DNA from: Kofleriaceae bacterium
GTDB taxonomy: Bacteria; Myxococcota_A; Polyangia; Haliangiales; Haliangiaceae
Assembly (NCBI GenBank): GCA_018058095.1
Contig: JAGPCO010000028.1
Span: forward strand, 1-64,000
Direction of reading: 5' to 3'
Length of the DNA stretch: 64,000 nucleotides
Each line of letters starts with the position of its first letter. The first letter of the stretch is position 1. Shown piece by piece: positions 18,426 through 29,151 of the stretch. The notes under the pieces are model-generated. The model saw only the letters and a program-made list of their open reading frames with translations. It searched no databases and had not been told where the DNA came from. The position numbers were made by a program, and so were the translations under genes.

Positions 18426-19313
18426 CTACAGGCAGATGGCGGTCTTGACCGCGATCGGCTTGGCGTCGCGCGGGCAGGCTAGCTTGGTCGCTTCGATGGC
18501 CCGGCGCAGGCACTTGGCCGACTGCTCGTCGGCGGGGTCGCGCCCGGCGAACGGCTTGACGGTCACGCCCGACGGCAGGCCACGCGCCGACAGCGACCAC
18601 TCGGCCCAGAAGCCGCGGATGTCGCTCGCCTTGCGCCCGGCCGGCCGGCACGCGGCGAAGGCCGGGTTGCCCTCCATCACCCGGTCGACCTCGAGCGCGC
18701 CGTCGGCGTCGCTGCGCATGGTGACCACGCCGGTCGGCAGGTCGCTCACCTGCAGCCCGGCGGTCGGGATGTTGGGGCGCGGCCCGGCCGCCAGCTTGGG
18801 CGCCGTCTTCATGTACGTCGGCAGCTTGTCCTTGGCGCCGGCCAGGGGCGCGCTGTAGCGGACCCAGCGCTCGCGGCTGGGCCGGCCGTGCCGCTCGAGG
18901 TCGACGTGGAGCGAGCACACGCCGGCGCCGCCACACTCGACCGACGCCGTCGCCGTCGACAGGTTGGGGTGGCGCAGGCCGAGCGCGGCCACCATCGACG
19001 GGCCGAGGTCACAGGCCATGCCGCCCGCGCTCCAGGCCCGGCCGTCGACCAGCTTCTTGGCGGCGGCGACGTCCTTGGCCGGGACGATGATCGCCTTCTC
19101 GGCCAGGGCCAGGCGGCGGCCGACCGCGTTGCGCATGGCCGGCGTGGTCTTGATCGGGAAGTCGTCGGGGTAGACCACCGCGATCGACATCTTGCCGGTG
19201 CCGGCCACCACCGGCTGGCTCTCGCCCTTGCACACCGCGAAGACGTCCTGGGCGGCGGCGGAGGCGGGGGCGACGAGGCTGGCGGCGAGGACGAGGAAGG
19301 GGACCAGGCGCAT
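18426..19313 (-). CDS. Secreted protein, unknown function
   Basis: A 295-residue exported protein with signal peptide MRLVPFLVLAASLVAPASAAA cleaved before QDVF. The mature chain has about six Cys (VCKGE, MACDLG, VECGGAGVC, ACRPAG, KCLRRA, ACPRD, and the terminal ICL), suggesting disulfides, and mixed alpha/beta pattern. The family is not recognised. It follows the ABC1 kinase gene by two bases on the same strand, so the two are almost surely co-transcribed. Confidence 0.7.
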   Translation of the reverse strand: MRLVPFLVLAASLVAPASAAAQDVFAVCKGESQPVVAGTGKMSIAVVYPDDFPIKTTPAMRNAVGRRLALAEKAIIVPAKDVAAAKKLVDGRAWSAGGMACDLGPSMVAALGLRHPNLSTATASVECGGAGVCSLHVDLERHGRPSRERWVRYSAPLAGAKDKLPTYMKTAPKLAAGPRPNIPTAGLQVSDLPTGVVTMRSDADGALEVDRVMEGNPAFAACRPAGRKASDIRGFWAEWSLSARGLPSGVTVKPFAGRDPADEQSAKCLRRAIEATKLACPRDAKPIAVKTAICL

Positions 19314-19315
19314 GG

Positions 19316-20821
19316 TCAGGAGTGTAGCCCGGCCGCTTCGGCGGTGCCCCCGGGCCCGGGCGGATCGTGCCCGGCGCCACCGGCCGGTTCGTCGCCGCCA
19401 TCGCCGCCGCTCGGCCCCGGCGTCATCGACAGCGGCGGGCGGCTCCACCGGCGCGAGCCGCGGGCCAGCCGGCGCGGCGGCGCCGACGGGTTGGTCGGGT
19501 CGACCAGGGCCCAGGTCGAGCCGATGAACCGGGCCAGCTCGCCCAGGGTGTTGGCGTTGGGGTCGAGGCGCTTGGCGATGCCCTCGTTGGTGACCATGCC
19601 GACCAGCACCAGCGTGACCTCGGGCAGCGGGCGGATGGCGTGCCGGCGCGCCAGGGCGAACAGGTCGCCGACGACCTGGCTCAGCTCGAGCGCGTGCATC
19701 GGCTGGGCCCGGACCCGGGCGATGAAGGCCTCGGCGTCGCGCCGCACCGCGTCCCAGTCGGTGGCGCGGGCGCCGCGGCGGCCGTCGCCGCTGGCCAGGT
19801 ACACGTGGTACTGGCGCAGGTGGGCGACCAGCTCGGCGGCGGTCCCGGCGGCGATGCAGCGGGCGAAGTCGACCACCTGGGCCAGCAGCGGGCGCGACAG
19901 GTGCTTGACCAGGCCGACGTCGAGCAGCACGACCGCGCCGTCGGACCGGACCAGCACGTTGCCGGCGTGCAGGTCGGCGTGCACGAACCCGTGGTCGAAG
20001 CACATGGCCAGGAACGCCTCGCGCAGCGTGGCCGCGACCCGGGGCAGCAGCGCCGGGGCCACGTCGTCGAGCCGGACGCCGTCGATGAACTCCATGGTGA
20101 GGACCGCGCGAGTGCACTGGGCCCGGTACACGCGCGGGAAGGCCAGCCCGGGCGCGCCGGCGAAGTTGCGGCGGAACTGGTCGTAGTTCTGTCGCTCGCG
20201 CCGCAGGTCGGTCTGGGCCAGGATGCCGCCGACCAGGCTGCGCACGTGGCCGACCACGTCGGCGACGCGGGCGCGGGCCGACAGCAGCGTGGCCAGGTGA
20301 GCCAGCCACAGCATGATGCGGCCGTCGCGGCGGATGCGGGCCAGCACGCCCGGGCGCAGCACCTTGACCGCCACGTCGGTGCCGTCGAGCAGCTGGGCCC
20401 GGTGGACCTGGGCCACGCTGCCGGCGGCGAGCGGGGCGACGTCGACGCTGCGGAAGTTCGCCGCCAGCGGGGCGCGCAGCTCGCGTTCGAGGATGTTGCG
20501 CACCGCCTTGAACGGGAACGGCGGGACCCGGTCCTGCAGCCAGCGCAGCTCGGCGATGACCTCGGGCGAGTACACGTCGGGGCGCGAGCTCATCACCTGG
20601 CCGACCTTCACGAACGTCGCGCCGAGCCGGGCGAAGCCCCAGCGCAGGAGGCGACCACGCTGGCGGCGGCGCAGGTGCACACGCGCCGCCGCGTCGCGCA
20701 CGAACAGCCGCCGCAGCGTGCCGCCCGCGTAGGCCAGCAGGGCCAGCGACGCGATCATCCCGATCGCGCTGGCCCGGGCCAGGCACGCCACCCACTCGCC
20801 GACTCTCGCCAGCACCCTCAT
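19316..20821 (-). CDS. ABC1/UbiB-family atypical kinase
   Basis: A 501-residue membrane-associated ATP-binding protein of the UbiB/ADCK family, linked in other organisms to quinone biosynthesis and lipid homeostasis. A hydrophobic N-terminal segment (about 15-40) is followed by the family hallmark KVGQVMSSRPDVYSPE, LAAGSVAQVHRAQL in place of the usual glycine loop, VAVKVLRPG (ATP Lys), FPRVY, MEFIDG, HADLHAGNVLV and LLDVGLVKHL. All core residues are intact. The C-terminal end is Pro/Gly-rich with no clear membrane anchor. ATG at 20821 gives MRVLARVGEW; the frame stays open upstream but without family sequence. Confidence 0.88.
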   Translation of the reverse strand: MRVLARVGEWVACLARASAIGMIASLALLAYAGGTLRRLFVRDAAARVHLRRRQRGRLLRWGFARLGATFVKVGQVMSSRPDVYSPEVIAELRWLQDRVPPFPFKAVRNILERELRAPLAANFRSVDVAPLAAGSVAQVHRAQLLDGTDVAVKVLRPGVLARIRRDGRIMLWLAHLATLLSARARVADVVGHVRSLVGGILAQTDLRRERQNYDQFRRNFAGAPGLAFPRVYRAQCTRAVLTMEFIDGVRLDDVAPALLPRVAATLREAFLAMCFDHGFVHADLHAGNVLVRSDGAVVLLDVGLVKHLSRPLLAQVVDFARCIAAGTAAELVAHLRQYHVYLASGDGRRGARATDWDAVRRDAEAFIARVRAQPMHALELSQVVGDLFALARRHAIRPLPEVTLVLVGMVTNEGIAKRLDPNANTLGELARFIGSTWALVDPTNPSAPPRRLARGSRRWSRPPLSMTPGPSGGDGGDEPAGGAGHDPPGPGGTAEAAGLHS

Positions 20822-20949
20822 GCCTTCAGCGTAGACCTCCGCCGCGCGGGTGCGGCGCGAAAACGTGCGGCGTCGACGAGATCGGCGTCGGCGCGAACAC
20901 AAACGCGAACGCGGTGCGCGTGGCGCAGCGCTTGCGACGGCGCGCCGCG

Positions 20950-22221
20950 TCAGCGAGGAGCCGGGGCGTCGCCGTCGACGGCGGCCTCGCCGACGCTGCG
21001 CACGCCGGCGATGGGCAGCAAGAACAACGGCGCCGCCAGGCCGATCAGCACGCCGGTCCACATCGCGGTGCGGGTCCCGGCCAGCTCGGCCAGCCCGCCG
21101 GCGGCCAGCGCCGCGAACGGGATCAGCGCGGCGGTCGCCAGGTGGGCGGCGGCGTTGGCGCGGCCGAGCACGGCGCTCGGCAGCACGGCCTGCCGGACCG
21201 AGACCGCCTGGATGATGAAGATGACCGCGAGCCCGTCGCTCACGAGCTGGTGCGCGAGCAGGAAGGCGATCTTGGTCCAGTAGCCGCCGCGCGCGAGGGG
21301 GATGAGGAGCGCGCCGGCCAGGCTGAGCGTGGCCGCGCCGATCATGGCCGGGCCCAGGCCGAGCCGGGCCACCACCCGGCCGGCCAGGCTGGCGCCGATC
21401 AGCGCGCCGACGCCGCCGGCGCCGATGACGATGCCGAGCGCGGCCTCGTCGAGCGCCAGCACCTTGAGGCAGTACGGGGTGTACAGCGTCATGAAGAAGC
21501 CGCCCGACACCGCCCACACCACGTGGGTCAAGATGATCGGGCGCAGCAGGCGGTGGCCGAAGATGGCGCGCAGGCCGAGGCGCAGGTCGGCCAGGACCGC
21601 GGGTGGGCTGGGCTCGGGCGCGGCCGGCGCGGCCTCGATCCGGCGCAGGAACAGGGCCGACCACACGTAGCTGGCGGCGTCGACGACCATGGCCAGCGGC
21701 GCGCCGACGGCGCGGATGAGCGCGCCGCCGACGGCCGGGCCGCCGATCTCGGCCACCGCCTCGGTCGCCTCCAGCTTGGCGTTGCCCTCCGGCAGGTCGG
21801 CCCTGGCGATCAGGCGCGGCAGGTAGGCCTTGTCGGTGATGAGGAACAGCGCGGTGGCCGCGCCGACGCCGGCGCCGACGACGATGAGCTGGGGCAGCGA
21901 CAGCAGCCCGGCCCACGCCGCCAGCGGGATCGAGGCGACCAGCGCCGCGCGCAGCCAGTCGCACGCGATCATGATCGCGCGGTGGTCGTGGCGATCGACG
22001 TAGCCGCCGGCGAACAGGGCCAGGATCACGCCGGGCGCGAACTGCAGCGCGGTCAGGATCGAGACCCAGCCGTCGCTGGCGCCGAGCACGGTGATGGCGA
22101 TGATCGGCAGCGCGGTGCGGGTGACGCGCGAGCCGAACGCCGACACCGCCTGCGCCGCCCACAGGCGGACGAAGTCGGGGTGGCGCCACAACGCACCGGA
22201 TGGCACGGCGCAGGCTCCCAC
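20950..22221 (-). CDS. MFS transporter (MFS_3/EntS-like)
   Basis: An inner-membrane exporter of about 423 residues with roughly 12 hydrophobic segments. The start region ALWRHPDFVRLWAAQAVSAFGSRVTRTALPI, the loop FAGGYVDRHDHRAIMIACDWLRA and LITDKAYLPRLI with NAKLEATEAVAEIGGPAVGG are characteristic of the MFS_3 branch that includes siderophore and drug exporters. Substrate unknown. GTG at 22221 is preferred; the frame is open to 22341 but the extra 40 residues are Arg/Cys-rich and not membrane-like. It is divergent from the TerB-like gene. Confidence 0.85.
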   Translation of the reverse strand: MGACAVPSGALWRHPDFVRLWAAQAVSAFGSRVTRTALPIIAITVLGASDGWVSILTALQFAPGVILALFAGGYVDRHDHRAIMIACDWLRAALVASIPLAAWAGLLSLPQLIVVGAGVGAATALFLITDKAYLPRLIARADLPEGNAKLEATEAVAEIGGPAVGGALIRAVGAPLAMVVDAASYVWSALFLRRIEAAPAAPEPSPPAVLADLRLGLRAIFGHRLLRPIILTHVVWAVSGGFFMTLYTPYCLKVLALDEAALGIVIGAGGVGALIGASLAGRVVARLGLGPAMIGAATLSLAGALLIPLARGGYWTKIAFLLAHQLVSDGLAVIFIIQAVSVRQAVLPSAVLGRANAAAHLATAALIPFAALAAGGLAELAGTRTAMWTGVLIGLAAPLFLLPIAGVRSVGEAAVDGDAPAPR

Positions 22222-22364
22222 GAGCGCGCGCAGGCGACAAGCGTACGGCAACGTCCCACATCTCACGTGACGGCAACGGCACCGTCGATCTCGGGGCGGG
22301 TCGATTGACTCGGGGCCGGGGCCGGATCGACCCTTACGCACACACCACAGAGAGGGGTTCGCAC

Positions 22365-22799
22365 ATGGGTCTGCTTGGAAAGTTTTTTGGCGGCGCGCCG
22401 GCGAAGAAGGCCACCGACGACGTCCTGCTGCTGCACGCGATGATGCTGATGTCGTCGATCGACGGTCACCTCGAGGGCTCGGAGATCGCCACGCTCGAGG
22501 CGTTCATCAACACCCTGCCCGAGTTCAAGGACGCCGACTTCGACGCGCAGATGGCCGCGGCCAAGAAGCTGCGCGCCAAGTTCCAGAACGCGCAGGACGC
22601 GGTCAAGGCGCTGGCCGACATCGGCAGCGAGGCCGTGCGCAAGAAGGCGTTCGTGCTGGCGGCCGACATCGCCCTGTCGTCGGGTGACGTCGACGAGTCG
22701 GAGGAGGAGCTGCTCGAGGCGATGCAGCGGGTGCTGAACATCGACGACCAGCTGGCGTCGACCATCGTCCAGATCCTCGCCCTCAAGTACGCCAAGTAG
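22365..22799 (+). CDS. TerB-like (tellurite-resistance/DnaJ-N-like) helical protein
   Basis: A 144-residue cytoplasmic protein. After MGLLGKFFGG, the sequence LLLHAMMLMSSIDGHLEGSEIATLEAFI, FDAQMAAAKKL, VRKKAFVLAADIALSSGDVDESEEELLEAM shows the duplicated acidic SxxDGxxxxxE pattern of TerB domains, which bind divalent metal and occur near membrane stress and conflict systems. AGAGGGG lies eight bases before the ATG. It is followed by an M48 peptidase with its own TerB-like tail (13-base gap) and Hsp33 (11-base gap): a probable operon. A TTGACT at 22305-22310 could be a -35 element. Confidence 0.82.
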   Translation: MGLLGKFFGGAPAKKATDDVLLLHAMMLMSSIDGHLEGSEIATLEAFINTLPEFKDADFDAQMAAAKKLRAKFQNAQDAVKALADIGSEAVRKKAFVLAADIALSSGDVDESEEELLEAMQRVLNIDDQLASTIVQILALKYAK

Positions 22800-22812
22800 G
22801 TAGGAGACGCCG

Positions 22813-24069
22813 ATGAGCAGCAGCGCGGCCGAGGCCGTCCGAGTCGTCCAGGCACGTCGCGACCGCGAGCTGCGCGCCGATCTCGATGGAGACCGCGGGG
22901 TCAAGAAGGCGCTGGAGAAGCTCGACCAGCGGGCCAGCGGCTATGGCATGCGCCATCGCCGCAGCCTGCTGGCCGAGACCATCCGCCTGACCAAGCGCAT
23001 GGCGCCCGACGTGGCCGAGGCGCTGGCCGACTGCCGCAAGGCGCTCGGGTTCGAGCGGCCGGTCGAGGTCTACCTGCGGCCCGATCCGCAGTTCAACGCG
23101 TTCTGCCACAAGCCACGCAGCGGGCCGCTGGTGCTCGGGCTGTCGTCGCGCCTGGTCGAGGAGTTCTCCCCGGCCGAGCTGCGCTTCGTCATCGGTCACG
23201 AGCTCGGCCACGCCGCCTACGACCACTTCGGCATCCCCATGCCGATCACCGCCACCATCCAGGACATCGGCGGCACGCTGGTGTCGCGCCCGGTCCAGCT
23301 CCGCATGTTCGTGTGGTGCCGGGCGGCCGAGGTCAGCGCCGACCGCGCCGGCCTTCTGTGCACCCGCGATCCCGAGATCGGGGCGACCGCGTTCTTCAAG
23401 CTGTCGAGCGGGCTGTCGCGCCCGGTCATCCGGGCCGACCTCGACGCCTTCGCCTCGCAGGTCGAGTCGATGGCGTCGGCGCCGTCGGCGACGATCGACA
23501 CCCGCGACGAGGACGACGCGCTCGACTGCTTCTCGACCCACCCGTACACGCCGGTGCGCGTGCGCGCCCTGCTCGCGTTCGGGCGCAGCCAGGCGTTCCA
23601 GCAGGCCATCGGCGGCAGCGGCGGCGACCTCACCATCGACGAGGTCGAGCACGTGGTCGAGCGCGACCTGGCGCTGATGGAGCCGTCGTACCTCGAGGAC
23701 CGCAGCGCCGACGCCGAGCGCATGCGCAAGGCCCTGTACGCCGCCGGCGTCGCGGTGGCCGCGTGCCACGGCGGCATCGCCCCCGAGGAGATGACCGCGC
23801 TGCGCGCCCTGCTCGGGGCCAAGCAGGCGCAGACGCCCGACGACGTGCCGAAGATCCTGGGCGAGCTCGACGCCCAGCTGGCCGACCTGGCCAGCGTGTC
23901 GCGCGTGCACCGGGCCCAGCTGGTGCAGCACCTCACGGTGATCGCCAGCGCCGACGGCCACGTCGCCGAGGAGGAGTACGCCGAGATGGCGCGTATCGCC
24001 AGCCTGCTCGACGTGCCGACCATCATCATCGACCAGACCCTGGCCGGCGCGGCCGCGCCGATGGACTGA
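22813..24069 (+). CDS. M48-like zinc metallopeptidase with C-terminal TerB-like domain
   Basis: A 418-residue protein. The peptidase half has VIGHELGHAAYDH (zinc His129, Glu130, His133) and AAEVSADRAG (third ligand Glu173), the M48/HtpX arrangement, followed by the substrate-side STHPYTPVRVRAL. No convincing membrane segments are seen, unlike HtpX, so it is probably soluble. From about residue 305 a TerB-like helical domain follows (LVQHLTVIASADGHVAEEEYAEMARIASLL). Joining a peptidase to a TerB domain next to a free TerB protein suggests the TerB modules pair (inference). Confidence 0.86.
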   Translation: MSSSAAEAVRVVQARRDRELRADLDGDRGVKKALEKLDQRASGYGMRHRRSLLAETIRLTKRMAPDVAEALADCRKALGFERPVEVYLRPDPQFNAFCHKPRSGPLVLGLSSRLVEEFSPAELRFVIGHELGHAAYDHFGIPMPITATIQDIGGTLVSRPVQLRMFVWCRAAEVSADRAGLLCTRDPEIGATAFFKLSSGLSRPVIRADLDAFASQVESMASAPSATIDTRDEDDALDCFSTHPYTPVRVRALLAFGRSQAFQQAIGGSGGDLTIDEVEHVVERDLALMEPSYLEDRSADAERMRKALYAAGVAVAACHGGIAPEEMTALRALLGAKQAQTPDDVPKILGELDAQLADLASVSRVHRAQLVQHLTVIASADGHVAEEEYAEMARIASLLDVPTIIIDQTLAGAAAPMD

Positions 24070-24080
24070 CGGCGCACCTC

Positions 24081-24935
24081 ATGGCGTCCCCTGCCGATCG
24101 TGTGGTCCGGGCCATGACCCGGGACGGCGCCTTCCGCGTCATCGCCGGCATCACAACCGCGTCGGGGGCCGGCGCGGCGCTGGCGCAGGAGCTCGACGGC
24201 GAGCGGGCGGTGCGTATCGGTGAGCTCATCACCGGCGCGGTGCTCATCCGCGAGACGACCCAGCCGCTGCGCCGGGTCCAGATCTCGTGGACGGATCCCG
24301 ACGGGCGGTCGTGGGTGGCCGACGCGCTGCCCGACGGCAAGAACCGCGGCCTGGTCAGCACGGCGATCGCCGACCGCCCGGCCGACGTGCTCACCGTCGA
24401 CTACACGCTGCCGAGCGGGCAGCTGCACCGCGGCACCGTCGCGGTCGACCCCGGCAGCGACTTCGCGTCGGCGCTGATGCGGTACCTCAAGGACTCGGAG
24501 CAGATCCTGGCCATGGTCGCGCTGGCGGCGTTGCCCGGGCCCGACCGGGTCCGCGCCGCCGGCGGCTTCCTGCTGCAAGTCCTGCCCGAGGCCAGCCCCG
24601 AGGCCATCGGCGAGATGACCGAGCACCTGTCGGACCTGCCGCCGGTGGCCAGCCTGATCGAGGGCCCATCGGCCACGCCGGAGGACCTCATCGCCACCGT
24701 GCTGCACGGCCTCGACTACGCCGTGCTGGCGAGCAGCGGCCTCGAGTTCGGCTGCACCTGCAGCCAGGAGCGCGTGCTGTCGAGCCTTTTGACCCTGCCC
24801 GACCAGGAGGTCATGGACATGGTCGCCGGCGGCGTGCTCGACGTGCGCTGCGATGCGTGCGGCACCCGCTACCAGATCGAGCCCGTCGTGCTGGCCTCGG
24901 CCCGCGCCCGCCTGCGCGGCATGTTGCCGTCGTAG
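24081..24935 (+). CDS. hslO: Hsp33 redox-regulated chaperonin
   Basis: A 284-residue cytoplasmic holdase chaperone activated by oxidation of a zinc-bound Cys cluster. The N-terminal fold begins DRVVRAMTRDGAFRVIAGITT, with the YLKDSEQI region in the middle. The C-terminal switch has CTC (in GCTCSQERV) and CDAC (in DVRCDACGTRY), the CxC-CxxC motif diagnostic of Hsp33. Length is normal. Its position after TerB-like and M48 genes makes an oxidative or envelope stress unit likely (inference). Confidence 0.93.
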   Translation: MASPADRVVRAMTRDGAFRVIAGITTASGAGAALAQELDGERAVRIGELITGAVLIRETTQPLRRVQISWTDPDGRSWVADALPDGKNRGLVSTAIADRPADVLTVDYTLPSGQLHRGTVAVDPGSDFASALMRYLKDSEQILAMVALAALPGPDRVRAAGGFLLQVLPEASPEAIGEMTEHLSDLPPVASLIEGPSATPEDLIATVLHGLDYAVLASSGLEFGCTCSQERVLSSLLTLPDQEVMDMVAGGVLDVRCDACGTRYQIEPVVLASARARLRGMLPS

Positions 24936-24968
24936 CGGAGCCAGCGGGCACGGACGTCAGAGGTCGAG

Positions 24969-25259
24969 ATGTCAATCCGAGCATCGGTCGCGGTGACCAC
25001 CACCTACGTCGTGGAGCGGGCTGTTCCGGTCCTCGAGGTGACGCACGAGCTGGATCCCGAAGACGGGTCCTCCGTCTGGCAGTTTCACTGTGGAAACGGC
25101 GACTACGATCCTGGCGTGCTGCGCCTGGTGAGCATCCAGCAGATCCTCGATCTCGACGCCTCGGTCGAGTCGGCCCTGGCGCTTCCGGCCGGGTCCGAAG
25201 CACGGCGCGCCTCCCCGTCCGCCCCCTGGGTCATCAGCCCGCTGCAGCACGCGCGCTAG
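24969..25259 (+). CDS. Small protein, DUF2185/Imm33-like
   Basis: A 96-residue protein. The pattern PVLEVTHELDPEDGSSVWQFHCGNGDYDPGVLRLVSIQQILDLD, then ALPAGSEARR and a late PW, resembles a family of small bacterial proteins related to DUF2185/Imm33 (W-Q-F, G, L, D, LP.G..A.R). Members include immunity-type proteins, but here the function is unknown and the family match is by memory of the pattern. It follows Hsp33 by 33 bases. A reverse-strand frame of similar length exists and was judged a shadow. Confidence 0.62.
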   Translation: MSIRASVAVTTTYVVERAVPVLEVTHELDPEDGSSVWQFHCGNGDYDPGVLRLVSIQQILDLDASVESALALPAGSEARRASPSAPWVISPLQHAR

Positions 25260-25294
25260 CCGTCGGGCGCCACCCACGTCGAAGAAGTGAGGCC

Positions 25295-25711
25295 GTGAAG
25301 GAGCTGAAGGAGATCGCGTACCGCGTCGGGCCCGGAGGAATGCTCGAGGGCTTCAGCTATCACGATGGTGGCCTGCTGGGCGTTCACCTGCTGCGGCGGC
25401 CCGACGCGCTCGACGTTCGCCTCGACCTCGTGACGTACGAGGAACGCCGGGTGGAGCTGCTTCTGTGTGGAGTGACACACCTGGATGTCACGTCCTTTCG
25501 CCAGGGCAACATCGTCCTCGACATCAGGTTGGTCACGGTCGCTGAGGCCGTCGTCGACGACGAGCTGGTGGCGGCGATGGCCAACCGCCTGTACCTGGAC
25601 TCGACCCGGCTACCTGCGACGATCGGGTCGCACGTCCTGTTCCTGAGCTCGTCGTACGGCGCGGGCCTCATCGCGACCCTCCACGGCATCCGCGTGATGG
25701 AGGCGGACTGA
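25295..25711 (+). CDS. Hypothetical protein
   Basis: A 138-residue protein from a GTG start. It reads as a mixed alpha/beta soluble protein (GMLEGFSYHDGGLLGVHLL, VRLDLVTYEERRVELLLCGVTHLDVTSFRQGNIVLDIRL). Codon use here and in the preceding gene is slightly less GC-extreme than in neighbours, which could indicate a later arrival. I do not recognise the family. It lies 35 bases after the DUF2185-like gene, and both have the size and look of immunity-type orphans (inference). Confidence 0.62.
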   Translation: MKELKEIAYRVGPGGMLEGFSYHDGGLLGVHLLRRPDALDVRLDLVTYEERRVELLLCGVTHLDVTSFRQGNIVLDIRLVTVAEAVVDDELVAAMANRLYLDSTRLPATIGSHVLFLSSSYGAGLIATLHGIRVMEAD

Positions 25712-25727
25712 TAGGCCGCCCGCCCGG

Positions 25728-26816
25728 TCACCCGCCGAGCAGGGCGACGGCGGCGTCGCCGACGGCGCGGCGCAGGGTGCGGATGGCGTCGGCGGTGTCC
25801 TCGCGCCGGGGGTGGACGCGGTTGGTGAGGAGGGCGACCCAGCGCTGGCGCGGCAGGTCGAGCCAGAGGGAGGTGCCGGTGAATCCGAGATGGCCGACGG
25901 CGCCGACGCGGGGCCAGCGATCGCCGGCGTGCGAGATGCCGGGGGTGGTCGACGGGGTGTCCCAGCCGAGGCGCCACGAGGTGCCCGGGGCGGCGGCGCT
26001 GGTCAAGAAGCGGGTGGCGACGTCGGCGCGGAGGGGGCCAGCGTCGTGGCCGGCGCCGAGCTGGGTCATGGCGGCGGCGAACCCGGCGACGTCGGTGATC
26101 GAGCCGAACAGGCCGGCGTGGCCGGTGACGCCGCCGCCGGCGTGGGCGTTCTCGTCGTGGACCAGGCCGCGGACCAGGCCGCCGCGGCGCGGGTCGACCT
26201 CGGTGGCGACGACGCGGGCTGGGCGGCCGGTGCTGGCGCGGTCGACGAAGCGGAGGCCGGTGAGGCCGAGCGGCCCGGCCACCAGGCCGGCGACCAGCTC
26301 GTCGAGGCGCGCGCCGCCGGCGTGCTCGAGCACGGCGCCGGCCTGCAGGTAGCCGAGGTCGCTGTAGGTGGTGGTGGTGCCGGGCGGGTAGGCCAGCGGC
26401 GTGGCGGCGGCGCGGGCCAGCAGGGCGGCCCGAGCCTGGGCCAGGTCGGCGATGGTCCACACCTCGTGGAAGAACTCGACGTGGGCGGCGCAGCCGGCGC
26501 CGTGGCCGAGCAGGTCGGCCACGCAGGCCGGAGAGGCGCTGGCCGGCAGGTGGCGGCGGATGGGGTCGGCCAGGTCGAGCCGGCCGGCGCCGACCAGGGC
26601 CATGGCCACGGCGGCGGTGGCCATCGGCTTGGTCAACGAGGCCAGGTCGAACAGGGTGTGCTCGTCGATCGCCGGGCCTGGCCCCGGCACCCGCTGTTCG
26701 GTGCCGAGCACGACCCGCTCGACCTCGCGCCCGCCGTCGCCGATGGACAGCGCGGCGGCCGAGCCGAGCCCGCCGTCGACGGCCGCGCTCAGCAATTCGA
26801 CGAGGCCAGCTGTCAC
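25728..26816 (-). CDS. Serine beta-lactamase-fold hydrolase (class C/esterase type)
   Basis: A 362-residue hydrolase of the beta-lactamase/transpeptidase-like fold. Catalytic motifs are SLTK (FDLASLTKPM, about residue 60), YSD (TTTYSDLGYLQAG) standing for YxN, and HLGFTGTS in place of KTG. The fold resembles EstB-type esterases and DD-peptidases; substrate unknown. No signal peptide is visible, so it is probably cytoplasmic. GTG at 26816 is chosen because it begins a typical first helix; upstream sequence is antisense-like. It is divergent from the second kinase. Confidence 0.88.
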   Translation of the reverse strand: MTAGLVELLSAAVDGGLGSAAALSIGDGGREVERVVLGTEQRVPGPGPAIDEHTLFDLASLTKPMATAAVAMALVGAGRLDLADPIRRHLPASASPACVADLLGHGAGCAAHVEFFHEVWTIADLAQARAALLARAAATPLAYPPGTTTTYSDLGYLQAGAVLEHAGGARLDELVAGLVAGPLGLTGLRFVDRASTGRPARVVATEVDPRRGGLVRGLVHDENAHAGGGVTGHAGLFGSITDVAGFAAAMTQLGAGHDAGPLRADVATRFLTSAAAPGTSWRLGWDTPSTTPGISHAGDRWPRVGAVGHLGFTGTSLWLDLPRQRWVALLTNRVHPRREDTADAIRTLRRAVGDAAVALLGG

Positions 26817-26837
26817 CGGCCGAGCATAGCCGTGGCC

Positions 26838-26939
26838 ATGGGCGCGTGGTATTTTCCGTCGGTGATCCGCGTCGGGCTGACCCGATTCCAGCTCGCCCGG
26901 CTGCGCGAGGTCCCCGCGGCCGCGGAGGTGGCGTCGTGA
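26838..26939 (+). CDS. Possible 33-codon leader ORF before kinase
   Basis: An ATG at 26838 opens a 33-residue frame (MGAWYFPSV... ending AAAEVAS) whose TGA overlaps the GTG of the first, broken copy of the kinase start (GTGA at 26936-26939). The overlap is the arrangement seen in coupled genes, but the AT-rich TATTTT at 26850-26855 inside it could instead be the -10 box of the kinase promoter, in which case this frame is not translated. Confidence 0.3.
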   Translation: MGAWYFPSVIRVGLTRFQLARLREVPAAAEVAS

Positions 26940-27018
26940 CCCGGTACGAGCTGCTCGATCGGATCGGGGTTGGGCCCAGGGATGTCGCCGAGGTCCCCGC
27001 GGCCGCGGAGGTGGCGTC

Positions 27019-29109
<2,091 letters not shown>

Positions 29110-29151
29110 GGCTGCCCGTGGGACGGGCCGCTGCGGCGTTCCCGGCGTCGA

